A stretch of 64,000 bases of DNA from Onchocerca lupi (lineage: Eukaryota; Nematoda; Chromadorea; Rhabditida; Onchocercidae): NCBI GenBank assembly GCA_028564675.1, contig JAOVVO010000187.1, positions 1 to 64,000 of the forward strand. Reading direction: 5' to 3'. The notes beneath the pieces were generated by a model. That model was not told the origin of the DNA and made no database searches. It worked only from the letters and a program-made list of their open reading frames with translations. This document shows, one piece after another, positions 40,143 through 52,413 of this stretch (positions within the stretch are counted from its first letter, which is position 1; every line of letters starts with the position of its first letter). The position numbers and the translations under genes are program-made.

Positions 40143-41190
40143 CAGATTTTTTCGACAGATTTTTTGCTGCAATTAGCGATTATCTGTTCATCACGCGCAA
40201 ACCAGATCCAGTGCAATACATTCGCTATATATCAAATCAACAAGATGGTGGGACATAATAGTGGCGGCGCTCAGCAATGAATTATTCATATGATTGAAGA
40301 GTACAGCAGGATCAATGAAACTCCCAAAATTTGAGATTAATCAGAAGATATCACATGTTCCACCATCTCCTCCAATCCCTATCATGCATTTGCTAACTTG
40401 CAAAACAATCGTGTTTCTATGCATATCGAATTGGAAGAATCTTAAAGAATTTACTATTGCACTGGATAAACGATTGACTGCTCATAAAAGAGGCTTACAG
40501 CAGCTTACAGCATAATGAAAATTTTGCTAAGTTTGCGGAATTATTATATTTGGCTGATTGCAGAGCTCGTGAAGTTGTCGAAATCCATGCACAAATGAAA
40601 TGTCGTATTGTTTAGAACAAGAAGACTGAGCAGACTATAGCTGCTAAAGCTAGGCAAGAATGTAGTGTAGTCAAAAAAGTAGATGAAAATGATTCGATAA
40701 GCCAAGAAGCTCGTGAGCATGATCAAATCAAGTATGATCGCTTAGATGAACATCGTCGTGAAAGAAATATTGCTCGTAACAATCCAGAAAAATTGCATAA
40801 ATTTAAAAAGAATGATGGAAGGAATATTGGCGAAAGAATTGCACTTGATTTGCTGGATCATCACAAAATACAGATTGATCACTCCAAGCGATTACATGGT
40901 GATGGTATTGATGATGAAACATACAGTGCATTTAGAAAAACAATGATGATGTTTTTAGACAATATTCAGCAACAAATTTATCAGCTGAGCAAAAAATCAT
41001 GATAAAAATCTTTATGATGATGATTTGTATCGTATAATTAGTATACCAATCGATTCGTTCCTGATAAGGGATTTAATGATGCCGAAATGTAGAGCAGAAT
41101 TTTGTTGAGTTTGAAAAGAAGAAGAAGGATATCTTCGGTATCGTTCAGTTGTTGCAATTAGCTAAAGAATTTTTCGGATTTTTCCGACAA
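40143..41190 (+). pseudogene. skp-1: SNW1/SKIP (SKP-1) splicing-factor pseudogene, middle and C-terminal part
   Basis: The SNW-domain protein is a spliceosome and transcription cofactor. On plus, in several frames, the sequence gives PDPVQYIRY (about 40,205), KLPKFEINQKI and PPSPPIPIMH (40,320-40,390), CISNWKNLKEFTIALDKRL (40,420-40,480), NENFAKFAELLYLADCRARE, RRERNIARNNPEKLHKFKK, GERIALDLL, GIDDETYSAF, IYQLSKK, NLYDDDLYRII and VEFEKKKKDIFGI (about 41,120). This matches the SNW family from the SNW core to near the C terminus. It is broken by frameshifts, a TAG after MKCRIV (about 40,611) and a TGA before the NLYDDD block. No intron is seen across about 1 kb, suggesting a retrocopy, although a good-looking acceptor, TATATCTTTCAG, stands at about 40,131-40,142. 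It lies antisense in the CAP intron. Confidence 0.85.
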
Positions 41191-41265
41191 TCTATCTAGA
41201 ACAATAGTGAAGCTTTTTGAATTCTTTCAATTTGATATGCATGACGAAATTTTTCAATCAGCTTA

Positions 41266-41800
41266 TTATTTTACGTTTATCTTGTGAAACGACGAACGCA
41301 TGATAGGGATTAGAGTAGATGGTGGAGCACGTGGTATCTTCTGATTGATCTTAAATTTTGAGGTTCCATTGGATATTCTGCTACCAGTTATGTTCATTAT
41401 CTTGTTAATTTGGGTATAGTATATGTACTGGATCTGGTTTCTGCTCTTAGCGGATAGATAAAGCACTTGCAACTTTCGTTGAAGTAATCTTCTCCAGTAT
41501 CAGATAGGTTGCTCCAATTGACCATGAATCTGTTTCTTCATCCAGTCTTTAGAATGATTCGAATTTTCCTTTTAATATTTTTGGCTTCATATTAGCTAGT
41601 CTCGTATAGATTATTTTATTCTTCGAATGCCCAATTCGATCATAACTTTAGTTTCCCTCCGCATCAAGCTGGAGCGCAGTTGTTTTATTAATGCTAGATT
41701 TTTTGCGCAAATCCATCTCCATAAAGTAAAAGAAATGGTTGAACAGAGAGAAGCGCGAAAAATTTTAATCATCCTTGATTGTCGATTTGCTACTATTGCT
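41266..41800 (-). pseudogene. skp-1: second SNW1/SKP-1 fragment, inverted, N-terminal and middle part
   Basis: On minus, read from about 41,720 down: LQLDAEGN, RIGHSKNKIIYTRLANMKPK (about 41,580-41,630), STKVASAL, KPDPVQYIYY, then SKFKINQKIPRAPPSTLIPIM (41,290-41,350). These match the SNW protein from its N-terminal third into the SNW core. The stretch from PDPVQYI to IPIM is shared with the plus-strand fragment at 40,200-40,390, so the two form an inverted pair around about 0.9 kb. Stops and frameshifts are frequent. The region beyond 41,720 is probably the family N terminus but is too diverged to read with confidence. Confidence 0.75.
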
Positions 41801-44711
41801 GATCTGGGTCAAAAAGGTATGGTAATTTCGAACGAAATGTTGTCGATTGCTATCGAACTTAAACTTAAATTGACTTTGCTCCAAAATCCTAACTTTTAAA
41901 TCCTTTCCTGATTTCGAAAGTATTGAAATAATTCAATTGATCTTTATCCATATTCTAATAAAATTTCAAGAAACATTTTTCAAAATAGCAAAATTTGCAA
42001 AGAAGACAAATTTAAAAACTCACCGCAAAGAAACTTTTTGGAGTAACATAAACGGTATTTCTTTGAAGATTGTAATGACATACAAAAATATGCCGATGGC
42101 CACGATTTTGTATATCCAAAATGTCCCGACATTTTGCATATCCGCAACCAACCAACTTTGTTTCAGACCAAACTACCTTAAAATGGTGACAATTTAATTG
42201 ATATGAAATGTTTTTTTTTTCTGTTATAATAATTAAATAATGTTATCATATCTGATTAATTTAACTTTATATAAAGACTGACGGTATTTAATTTCATTTA
42301 TATAGTGAATGATGAAATGAATTTTATAAAACGATTAATCGATTATGAAGTTTAAACCAGTCAATAGATAATGTTCCAATATCGTTTTATTAAATTGATT
42401 AGCATTTTAGTTGCAAAAATTATGAGCATTGATTTCTTTCTCTCCAATTTTATAACATTTATAAATGCTTATATCTAATTCAATAATATAATCGTAATTA
42501 TCGTAATATGATGGGATAATATAATATTTGTGATATACTCATGATATCATGATGATGCATAAGCATGACATATGATTCGAATATAATTGTGAAATTAACG
42601 ATACTCTACTAATATGATAATATCTTATCATAGCATATGATTAAACTGATAAAATTGTAATGACATGGTGTAATTATAATGTCATGGTAAATGATCAGAA
42701 TGATCATCATTAATCATGATTTAATGATAATGATTAGAATGATATAACCGTAGCGTATTATTATTATTAATGATTATAATTGATAACAATAATAATAATA
42801 ACGTTAAAAAAAAAAATAAATCAATTACCTAAACATAATGTCCACAGCAATAATGTTTGTAAGCATGTTTACAATCGCATCGTAAATCATATACTTCGTT
42901 AAACCATCGTAATACTGCTTCTGTATAATTAGAATACGGTGCTGCCCAAATATTCTCACCAATATTTATTCGATCGTTACTATGTCTGCAACTTAAATTG
43001 AAATTAAATGTCAATATTTTAAATTCCGAAAATAATTTTTAATTTTAATACAATTTTTTTTTTCGTTTCTTTCTTTCATTCCTCTTTTTTTTTTTTTTCA
43101 TTTCAGTTAACAAAAAAGTTTTTGGATTAGATAAATCAAATATGAGATATATTTTTTGATTGCAAATATGTGCATAAACAATTCTAAAACTTTTTCTCTT
43201 ATCTCAAGTTTATCATTCATTAAAGCTTAATAACAGATATTTTATTTTTTGACTTTTTAAATATTGAATGAATTTATTAATAATTTGTAAATAATTAGCT
43301 TCGCTAATTAGTTAATCAATTAATAAAGCAGAAAAGAAAACACTCATACTTCTGAAACGATATTGTTTGTTTTATTTTGTTTATTGTTACAACTCTTATT
43401 TTTAATTTTGTAAAATTTCATGAAAGAAGAAATCGAATGAAAATTTGAAGCAGTTTGTTTTACACGAATTAATTGTGGTAATCCGCTATGATTAATCATT
43501 ATAAATAATCATTTGTAATCAATCATTGATTTTGGCTTCTTACCGAAAATCGCATTAATTTGCATGTCGTTGAGCGATCATCGCCAATTCTTCTGGCGGC
43601 CAGTAAATTAGTGACATATCGGTTGCTAGTACCTGGAAAGGTAAAATTAAAATTTTTTCAATTTTTTTTTATTGCCGAACTTTTATTTAGCTATTCAATA
43701 AAACGTATATTTGCGTAAAATTGCTTACATCAAATACGTTTTCATAATATTTACAGTATCATATTTTATCTCTAATATCATTATAATTTCATCTATTTAT
43801 CATGTTTATATCATTCACTTAAAACATCATTTAACTATCGATTCGAGAGAAGTGCAACGATTTTCCTGAAATATCCATAATTAGAAACCATTAAATTTAA
43901 AGAGGATGTCACACAGAGCAGCTATCAGTATTTTGCAATATTATACACTTATTCAGATTTTTTTATCTAATTTTCTATGTTATTTCAATGAAAAATACAG
44001 CAAATGCATATTTAGAGCAATAATAATCTTACAATTAAAATAAATATTAAAACTTTTAACTTTGAAAAAAAAATTTTTTTTTTTTTCATTTCAGAACTTT
44101 TAACATTTCCATTACAACTTTGAGCTTTTTTTTATTTTTTTTTTCCATTACATAATCTTTAATCTTTTCATTTGCAAAATAATATTAAGAATGCTTTTTG
44201 GAAAATATTATTAAATATAAGCGAAAAAGTATAATTTCTTCGAAGTCGATTATATTCGTTAGTTATTACTTCTTTCATATGATCATTTAATGGTTTAGAA
44301 TAAATTAGCATATTAGAATATGAATTTGTTGATAAGCGATAATATGATATTAAACGTTTTTCACGTATTCGTATTTGTCGTCCTAACTAAAAAAAAAAGA
44401 AAAAAAAAAGTGAAAAATTTGCAAATTAAAATGATATTTCATTAATTAAATTAGTCTTTTTTGGTTATAATTAAAATCCTAATTGGATTTAATTTGATAT
44501 TAATTACTATAATATTTGCAACATTTAAAAAAAAAAAACTTGGATAGAAATTTTAAAAAATGCATAATGTAACAAAAAATTAATAGGTTGTAACTTACCG
44601 AGCAGACGATAATTTGGTTCACTAGCGGAAATTATTGATTCTTCCATTTTATTAAAATTTCCAATATTTGTTGACGTAAGATACGAATGGATAGTCCAAA
44701 GAAATAAGATG

Positions 44712-47386
44712 CTAAAGAAAAAATACGTAAGAATAACATAAGAACATTTATAAATAAAATTGAATTAAAATAGACTAAATAATAAAATAAAAATTATTGT
44801 ATAAAAATTTAAATTGTCAAAAAAAAAAAAAGATGAAATCGTTTATTTACAATAATTAAAAAAATACTTTCGAAGTTCTAAAAATTTGGTCGATCGCTGC
44901 TTAGAAATTTGATTTTCCATTAGAATTATTCGAGATAGATCTGTAATTGAATTTTTAATTAGCTGTAATTGAATTTTTAATTAGCAAATCAATCAAAATA
45001 AAGTGAAATAATTTTGAAAGTTTCAATATTTTGCTTCACTGATAGCTGAAACTTTCAAATTTGCTTCAATAAAAATGTTACCACTATGACAAAAGTTATA
45101 AATCTCAATATAAAACATAATATTTATATGAATAAAGAAAAATAGATTAATATATTATTCGTTTTCATTTTTTTTAAATTATATTTTTGAATATTTCATT
45201 TCTTAGATCCTAAATTTTAAATTTTCCATATTTAAAAATATTTGCTCATCTTTTTATAATATTTTCTTCAAACCTAATTCGTCGATTATTGTCATTTGTC
45301 AATTTCTCAGCTTATTTATTTCATAGAAAATATGAAAAATTAACAATAAATAAGCTATATTTTGTTAAAAATTCAAAAAAAAAAGCAGATTTTTATATTT
45401 ATCATTTCAGGAAATTTTCGCAATCAACCAGAAAAATTTCATGATAATGGAGAAAAAGGACATTATCAAATTCTGAGATAAAGCTATTTTTATTAAGTAT
45501 AATTTTTAATGATAAGCTTAAATATATGTATTTATTCATCAGATAAACCATTTTTTTTTTTTAAAAGAATCGAAATTTCCATATTGTTCAAATTCCATAA
45601 AACTCAAATTTTGCTGTTCATTTTCAGAAAAGTTAACTTTTTACTATCTAATTTCATTCAATTCAATTCCCTTTATTCAATTTCAGAACAAATTTAATTT
45701 ATTTTATTGGATTTCTTTGTGTTCTTGTCTTTTTTTCACTTTTTTTTTCCCTCAATTATTCATATATTCATGTTAATAGAAATTTTAAATTTCCGCTGTT
45801 CAATTTCCTAAGAAAAAGAAAAAAAAATGAAGATGTGAAAAGGATTATTAGTTAAAATGATGATGATAACCAAAAATACACAAATATTTATCATTATATT
45901 ACAACGAAGAAATTGAAATATGTGTTCCAATTTTACAAAGTAAAATATTTTAATTATTTTCCTCCCCCCCCCCTCTCTCTCTTTCTTTCTTTCTCTTCCT
46001 CTTTCTTTTCATATATCATTTCTTCCTTTACTTCCCGATAAAATGAACAAGGAGACTTGGTGACGACTTATTGAGAAATTTTCTTCAATCATCATATAAT
46101 ATTACATTGTTTTTCAGATTTTTTTTGCTGAAATTCATTTGTGTCACAAAATTCATCTAAACTTTTCTCTTTGTCTCTACCTATCATTTATTTTATCAAT
46201 CGAATAAATGAAATGATCGATATTCCAATACCTTCCATTTCCGGTGCCTTCTAATTTCTTCTCTTCGTCTAATAGTTTCCATTAATTTGTCTGATTAAAT
46301 TAAAAGACAAAAATGAGAAAAAATTCGAGAAATTTTCCAAATTTTTTCAAATTCACCTCTTCCCCTTTTCTTTCCATCATTTCCGATTCATTTTATCAAT
46401 GGATTGGTACTAAATTTAAAATTTTGCTGGTAAGAAGTGAAAATTTGTTAGTCAAATTTGATGAAAAATAAAAACTTGATGAAATCTAATATTGCAAAAT
46501 TAAAAGTATGAAGTTTGGGTTAAAGCTCGACTATGTGATACGAATTTAATAAGAATAAGAAAATTCGATATGAATTCAGCACTCGCGGGAAAAAGAAATA
46601 TGATCAGGAAATTTTCGAAAATTTCATTATTAAGTATTTAATTTCCTGATGAAAAATCTAAACTGAAGAAATTCTATTTGATATATTCCTTCCTGATCGT
46701 AAATATAATTGATAACAGATATCATTCTTATACCGAATTTCTGAACCGGTAGCATTTGATAGATCATTTAGTTGCTCGCTTCATGCAAAAAAGCCCTGTT
46801 AATTTTCTTTCAGAAATTAATGATCATAATGTGATTGCTATCAGATTCATATTTCCTAACATAAACAGCGCCATCAATCTTTAAGTCTCTTTAACAACTA
46901 CTATAAATTGTATTCACAATCATTTATGATAAGTGATCATAAAGTGATATGTTCTAATTTTTCCATTCACGAATAAATCAACAGTGTTTATCATTTTTCC
47001 AAAAAGAAATAAAACAAAAACAAGGTGTATGTAATAGACATATTCACTTATCAGTTAATAACGGTACATTCCGAGATATTTTCTTGAGATTTCACTAAAA
47101 TTCACAATTCATTGTCATAAGAATCAAAAATACAATATATGTCTGGAAAAAAGGAGTTAAGAAAAACATGAGAGATATTTAGAAATTAAGAATCGCAAAA
47201 AGAATTGAGCTAAAGTTGCTGCCATGAACAAAATACTTTCAAATAAAGCGAACAAAAAGATTAACATTTATTTCATTAATATTTTTTTTACCATTTCATT
47301 AATGATAAATGTTAATGTTAATCTTGTCATTAGAACAAATCTTATAATGCAACAAGAATTAGTAAGGAAATCAGAATAAAGAAGTA
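44712..47386. other. intergenic DNA between CAP gene and ABCF2
   Basis: AT-rich, with poly-T tracts and a C/CT run at about 45,963-46,005. It should contain the missing first exon and promoter of the CAP gene and the 3' UTR of ABCF2. No ATG-bearing signal-peptide exon that joins in phase to 44,711 could be picked out. Confidence 0.45.
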
Positions 47387-50300
47387 CTATCTCTCCACCA
47401 CTTCGGAACAATTTTTCTCAATTGCTTTACGCAAATGATCTTTGTATGTGAAAATATCGCCATCCCATTTGGTGATTGTTTGCTTATCACATACCCATAT
47501 CTCTTCAGCTACCTAAAAACGAAAAATGCCCAAATATTTCAACTGACAGAATCATCATGTTACATGTGAAATGCAAAATTAACAGCGATGCACTAACATT
47601 AACGAGCAATAGTGATGATGCTATCCAAGAAAACTTGTATATATATATTGATGATTTGTATCAACCAAACATTGACAAGTGAAGAATAATCCAGCGATAC
47701 TAATCAAATAAGAAACCTACCTGGTGTACTAAACGAAAATCGTGCGAAACGAGAATCATTCCTCCTCGAAAACAATTAATTGCTTCTGCTAATGCATCAA
47801 TACTTTCCAAATCTAGATGATTGGTAGGTTCATCGAGCAATAAAAGGTGCGGTTGCTGCCAAGCCAACCAAGCAAATGATACCCTACATCGTTGTCCATC
47901 TGATAGCTGCTTCATCGGGCAAACCTATAAAAACTGACCTAAGAACGAAGAGAAATGAAACTGCCATAAGAAGGAACTAAGGTAACCTATATTGAAAATG
48001 AATAATTGTATAAACAGTAAAATTCTAAAGACAGGAAACCTTGGAGTTTTCAAACCTTATAATTAATCTATGAATATACCTGCTCTCTCCCAGTCAATCC
48101 ATAACGTCCGATAATTTTCCTCATCTCTTCTTTCTCTTTAACTTCCGGAAATGACATCATCAAATATTCCAAGGCAGACTTTTCCAGCGGTAATTCTTCG
48201 TGCAAATGCTACAAATTAATCACAAATTTGAATAAACAGAAATAAGTTACTTAACATTATTTAATGAAGTATCACATTGAAATTGATGGAGAAAGGTTAA
48301 AAATATTAGAATGCGAAACCTGATGTAATTACTGAAAATCTAAACTCAAAAAGAAAAAATACTAGTTATTGTTTATTTTATTCTCATCACCCAACAAACC
48401 TGATGATAGCGTCCCATTTTGCAATGTGAATGACGCCTTATAAGGCCATTTGATGGCATTACATCGCCTGATATCAACTTCAACAACGTTGATTTCCCTG
48501 CTCCATTGGGCCCAACCAGGGCAATACGAGTATCAAGATCTATTCCAAAATCGAGATCTTTATAAATTAATGGCTGAAACATACAGTCAATACTTCTGAT
48601 TCTTCATTTATCAAGTTTGAAACCAATAACGCAGACGTTCTGCTCAATATTTAAGCATTTTTTCCAATCAGTTCGTAGTCCAATAGATCTAATTTTTTAT
48701 TGCAAAACCTTTTCCAGAAAATTATTAACATCCAGTCTTTTTAGGGAAGCAAACTTTGATTCCGTGAAAAACCAATTTTTTCAAAGACAAAACAATACTT
48801 ACAGTTTTTTCATTATACTGAAAAGATACATGTTGCACCATTATAACCGGAGGTGGAATTGTGCCCGGATCGAAAAAATAAAATTGTTTTACCTGAAAAG
48901 TGAACAAAAATCACAACCTGCTCTTTAACTATAACGAAGAAATTTATAGCACCAGAAGATGCATAAAATGCCTAAAAAAAATGCATAAATGCATAAAATC
49001 AACCTTCTCGGTAACAACTTTTTCGGTCAATCCAACAGCTACCATCTTAGCCATTGTTTTCTCTTTGCTTTGAGCTTGACGGGCAAGTTTGGCGCTACCA
49101 TGCCCAAACCTAGCGATATATTCCTGCGCAAAATTTTAGATGAAATTTTATTGAAATGATTGAACTTATCAATTCAACATATATATATAGTTCGTAAATC
49201 AATGTATGAAACGAAAATAACCCCAAATGAAACAAAAACAAACAAAAAATTACTAACTTTCATGTGTTGTAACTGGTCTTGCTCCCATTTGTAACGTTTC
49301 ATTTGATTTTCAAGCAATTCGGTTCGCGTACGTACATATGTATCATAATTACCCTGAAAATATTTTCACTACTCATTAATTTTTGTTCTTACTAATAATT
49401 TCTAACAACCGAATAAATTACTGAATAGCTGACACTGTGATCTTCTCTCTAAAAAAAGTTCTGTTCAAAAAAAATTAATATTCAAGTGATATTCAGTAAT
49501 ATTCAAAATGCATTCCTCAGACAGTTAGATTAAAGCGCATAATACAGTCCAAGTTGTAACAGTTCTCACTCTCCTTCTTTCCTTCACTCCGCGTTTTTGA
49601 ACTTGAGACGCCAATCCCAAAAAATTAAAAAAAAATAAAAAAGCAATGAATATATATTAAATATTAAAGAATAAACTCACTCCATAGTACTCTAACTTCC
49701 TTTGGAACAAATGAATGATATTTGTACAGACACCATTCATGAAATCTTGTGAATGTGAAATGATCAGTAAAGTTCTTTTGTACCTTAAAATGGAAAGAAT
49801 TGCAATTTTCATCTTTTAGTAAAAAGATCAAATAAAGAAATCATAATGCTTTGAATTTCTGCCATCTTCTTCAAAAGAAAGGAGGAACAGAGAAACTAAA
49901 AGTTTGATTAATTTGATTATCACGTGAATTGTAGTATAGAAATATGTTAGAAAATTACACACCGACAAAAACTATTAATAATTATTATCGAAATGCTAGA
50001 TTTCATCCAAAACTATTATATTAGTTAACGATCAAAAAATATAGTTGCAAAAAGTTCAACATACGCAGCAAGTTCTTTTTCAAGCCATACGCAAGCTTCC
50101 AAATCAAGATGATTGGTCGGTTCGTCTAGTAATAGTAATGATGGTTTCAGATATAGCGCTCGTGCTAATGCAATTCGCATTCGCCAACCTCCTAGAATAC
50201 ACAGTATAATGCCGCTCATAACCTAAATTTGTAACTATATTCTAGTTCTATGATGAATAACAAAAAAAAAAAGAGAAAAAAAAACCCAAAATTTATGCAG

Positions 50301-52413
50301 ACCTGAAAAATCCTTGCATTTTTTAAGCATCATTTGCCTGGTGAAACCAAGACCATGTAATATTTCGGCAGCCTTTGCTTCTGCTCTATCAGCATCCATT
50401 TCTTCTAGACGATCATAGATATCCAATAACTTTTCTTGACTTTCTGTAAAATAGATGTCTAGATATGTTTCGACCAATGAAATATTTCTGAACCATAATA
50501 TACGAAAATTACAAACCGTCATCCGACAAAGCCGCCAGTTCCTCAGCTTGCTTCTCGAGTGCTTTTCTCTGTTCATCAACGTCGCATACAACCTGAATGA
50601 CTTCTGGCTAAGTTGCAATTCATTCCGTTTTGTTGCGTTTATTAAATTTATGATAGCTCAAATTATTCAAAATCCTATTTAAAATAAACATACCTTTAGG
50701 GCACTATCATTACAAGCAGCCATTTCACGGGACACCAAAAACATATCCACGTGATCAGGAATTGGCACTTCTCGACGAAATATTGCTTGCATTAAAGTAG
50801 ATTTCCCTAAAATAAGTCAGTAAGAAACTGATAAGTTACAAGTTGATAAATTAACAATGAGTTTTTTTTTTTTTTCTAAAAAACACTTTAGACTAACCAC
50901 TTCCATTTAAACCGATAAGACCATAGCGACGTCCCATGTTCAATTCAAGTTTTGTGTCCGTTACAATTTCACGTCCATGAAATGTCACCGTTAGTCCTTC
51001 TATTTTGAGATCCATAGATCTGAATTTGATGATTTCTACAAAATTCACGAAAAAATTCTAATTTCAGCTAAAGACTATCGAGAATTTCTTCACATTTATG
51101 CAAAACTAAATAAAATGGAGCTTTAGAAAAGACGATCTATTTCCAATATATTTAACCCTATTTTAAGAATTTAGGCAGTTCCATCGAAATCCTCTTGCCA
51201 AAATTACTTCGAAGTATTTTCGCCTCAAACTTTCTAAGCAAAGTAAAATTAAAAAAAAAAAAATTACAATGGATGAGAAGTTAATGCTCCAGCAACTGAT
51301 CTCGCCTTCGCATTTTCCAATTCCAATTTTTCAAGCATCGCAGCAGCTACATCAATAACATCATCCACAGATGGAACTGCTACGGAAGTATCTGCAATGC
51401 ATGGCCACTTATTAATCCAACTTAATATTCTGCAATTCTTAGTGATCTTTCACCTTATGTCAAAGAAGAAAAATTTCAGAACTTGATTTTCGTTTGAGAA
51501 CGTAAAACCTCAATCACATTCGAAACTATACTATAAAGTGTAGCATTTCTACTACGTAACTTTTTATCATCAAACTTTTCATTGACAATGTGAGTGACAA
51601 GAAATAATCAATGAAATTTAATAAACAATTACCACCATTTTGCATATGTGGGCTTTGCTCTCGAGTAGGTGACCCGATACCTTCGCTATTATCCTGAAAA
51701 TAAATATTGCCTGAAAACTTACGATGGATATACAATATGAGGATTACATGACTGGTACATTTAAATATCAGTTTCTGACTACTGATATAATTTTGCGAGA
51801 AATTTCTTCCACGTAATATAATTTCTATTAATACGGTCATATATTTGCCGTTGAAAGAATCTTACAGTAACAGCTCTTTTTGGTCAAATTATGCAAATTA
51901 GCTTCAAAAATGCGAAGCATACTACAATATTCGTATAGTATCTAGTACTACAATATTCGTATAGTATCATTGATATAATACACAATTATTCTTTAATCTC
52001 TCAATTAATTAAATTACTGGTGAAATTTCATATATTTGTACTGCATAACTTATCCAACTGCATGTAAGATACCACACTATTCATATTTCAAACTTTATCT
52101 AAATATAGTACTAATGTATATTTTATATTAGGTTGTGATGTAAATAAATATCATATAAATATTATAAATATCACACGAATATTATCCTACGCATTATCAC
52201 TATTTACTTTATGTATTTATATGATATTTTAAAGTTTATATAAAAATTATACTTTAGTTGTATTATAGTATACTTCATTTACCGAAAATTTAAGAAGAAA
52301 AAATTCTAATCATTAATTATCATACTTACCAATTTCTGATCTCGGATTCTATTACGATTCTTAGCTGCTTGTTTTTTTGCTGCATCACGTCGTTTTTTCG
52401 CATCCGAAGGCAT
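47387..52413 (-). CDS. abcf-2: ABCF2-type soluble ABC ATPase, complete 16-exon gene
   Basis: ABC-F ATPases have two nucleotide-binding domains and no membrane segments; family members act on ribosomes or in translation. Sixteen exons join in phase to 629 codons (human ABCF2 about 623): 52,330-52,413, 51,633-51,693, 51,268-51,391, 50,898-51,019, 50,694-50,806, 50,517-50,592, 50,303-50,443, 50,065-50,191, 49,681-49,783, 49,258-49,353, 49,004-49,123, 48,803-48,892, 48,400-48,573, 48,080-48,208, 47,721-47,924, 47,387-47,512. The basic N terminus MPSDAKKRRDAAKKQAAK is typical of ABCF2. Domain 1: GLNGSGKST about 127-135, signature SGGWRMR about 240, LLLLDEPTNHLDLEAC. Inter-domain helices: NQMKRYKWEQDQ, YIARFGHGSAKLARQAQSKE. 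Domain 2: GPNGAGKSTLLKL about 441, LSDGQRCR about 527, LLLLDEPTNHLDLES about 547, VSHDFRL. It ends in TAG. The ABCF2 rather than ABCF1/3 assignment rests on the linker and N terminus. Confidence 0.96.

Larger units (their letters stand above)
37970..44711 (-). pseudogene. CAP/SCP-family secreted protein gene, probably inactivated
   Basis: Six minus-strand exons: 44,599-44,711, about 44,222-44,382, 43,544-43,632, 42,829-42,985, 42,024-42,176 and 37,970-38,122 (stop 37,970-37,972), about 275 codons. Exon 1 is hydrophobic (ILFLWTIHSYL), probably part of a signal peptide; its ATG was not found. The CAP domain is clear: MKEVITNEYNRLRRNY, PPEELAMIAQRHAN, GENIWAAPY, RWFNEVYDL, CCGHYV, VVWSETKLVGCGYAKC, HIFVCHYN, then the Cys-rich hinge PRCSDCPLDAATCYQGFC. 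Phases agree at all other joins. Three defects are visible: TAA (43,555-43,557) where ANQC is expected, TAG (42,829-42,831) where the Gln of GHYxQVVW is expected, and no GT donor after exon 2. CAP proteins of parasitic worms are secreted venom-allergen-like proteins. It is probably a young pseudogene, but the frame is otherwise intact. Confidence 0.75.

Noticed and set aside
39720..40280. 186-codon plus-strand frame, the longest in the window
   Set aside because: At its 3' end it reads the SKP-1 pseudogene in the wrong frame; the correct frame there gives PDPVQYIRY. The hydrophobic remainder matches nothing and overlaps the repeated motif near 39.9 kb.
41627..41899. 90-codon plus-strand frame
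   Set aside because: It is antisense to the inverted SKP-1 fragment, whose minus-strand reading gives recognisable SNW-family motifs.
42829..43557. Alternative genetic code (TAA/TAG read as Gln) to explain the CAP gene
   Set aside because: CBP ends in TAA and ABCF2 in TAG at the expected C termini, and Gln in all intact genes is CAA/CAG, so both triplets act as stops here.
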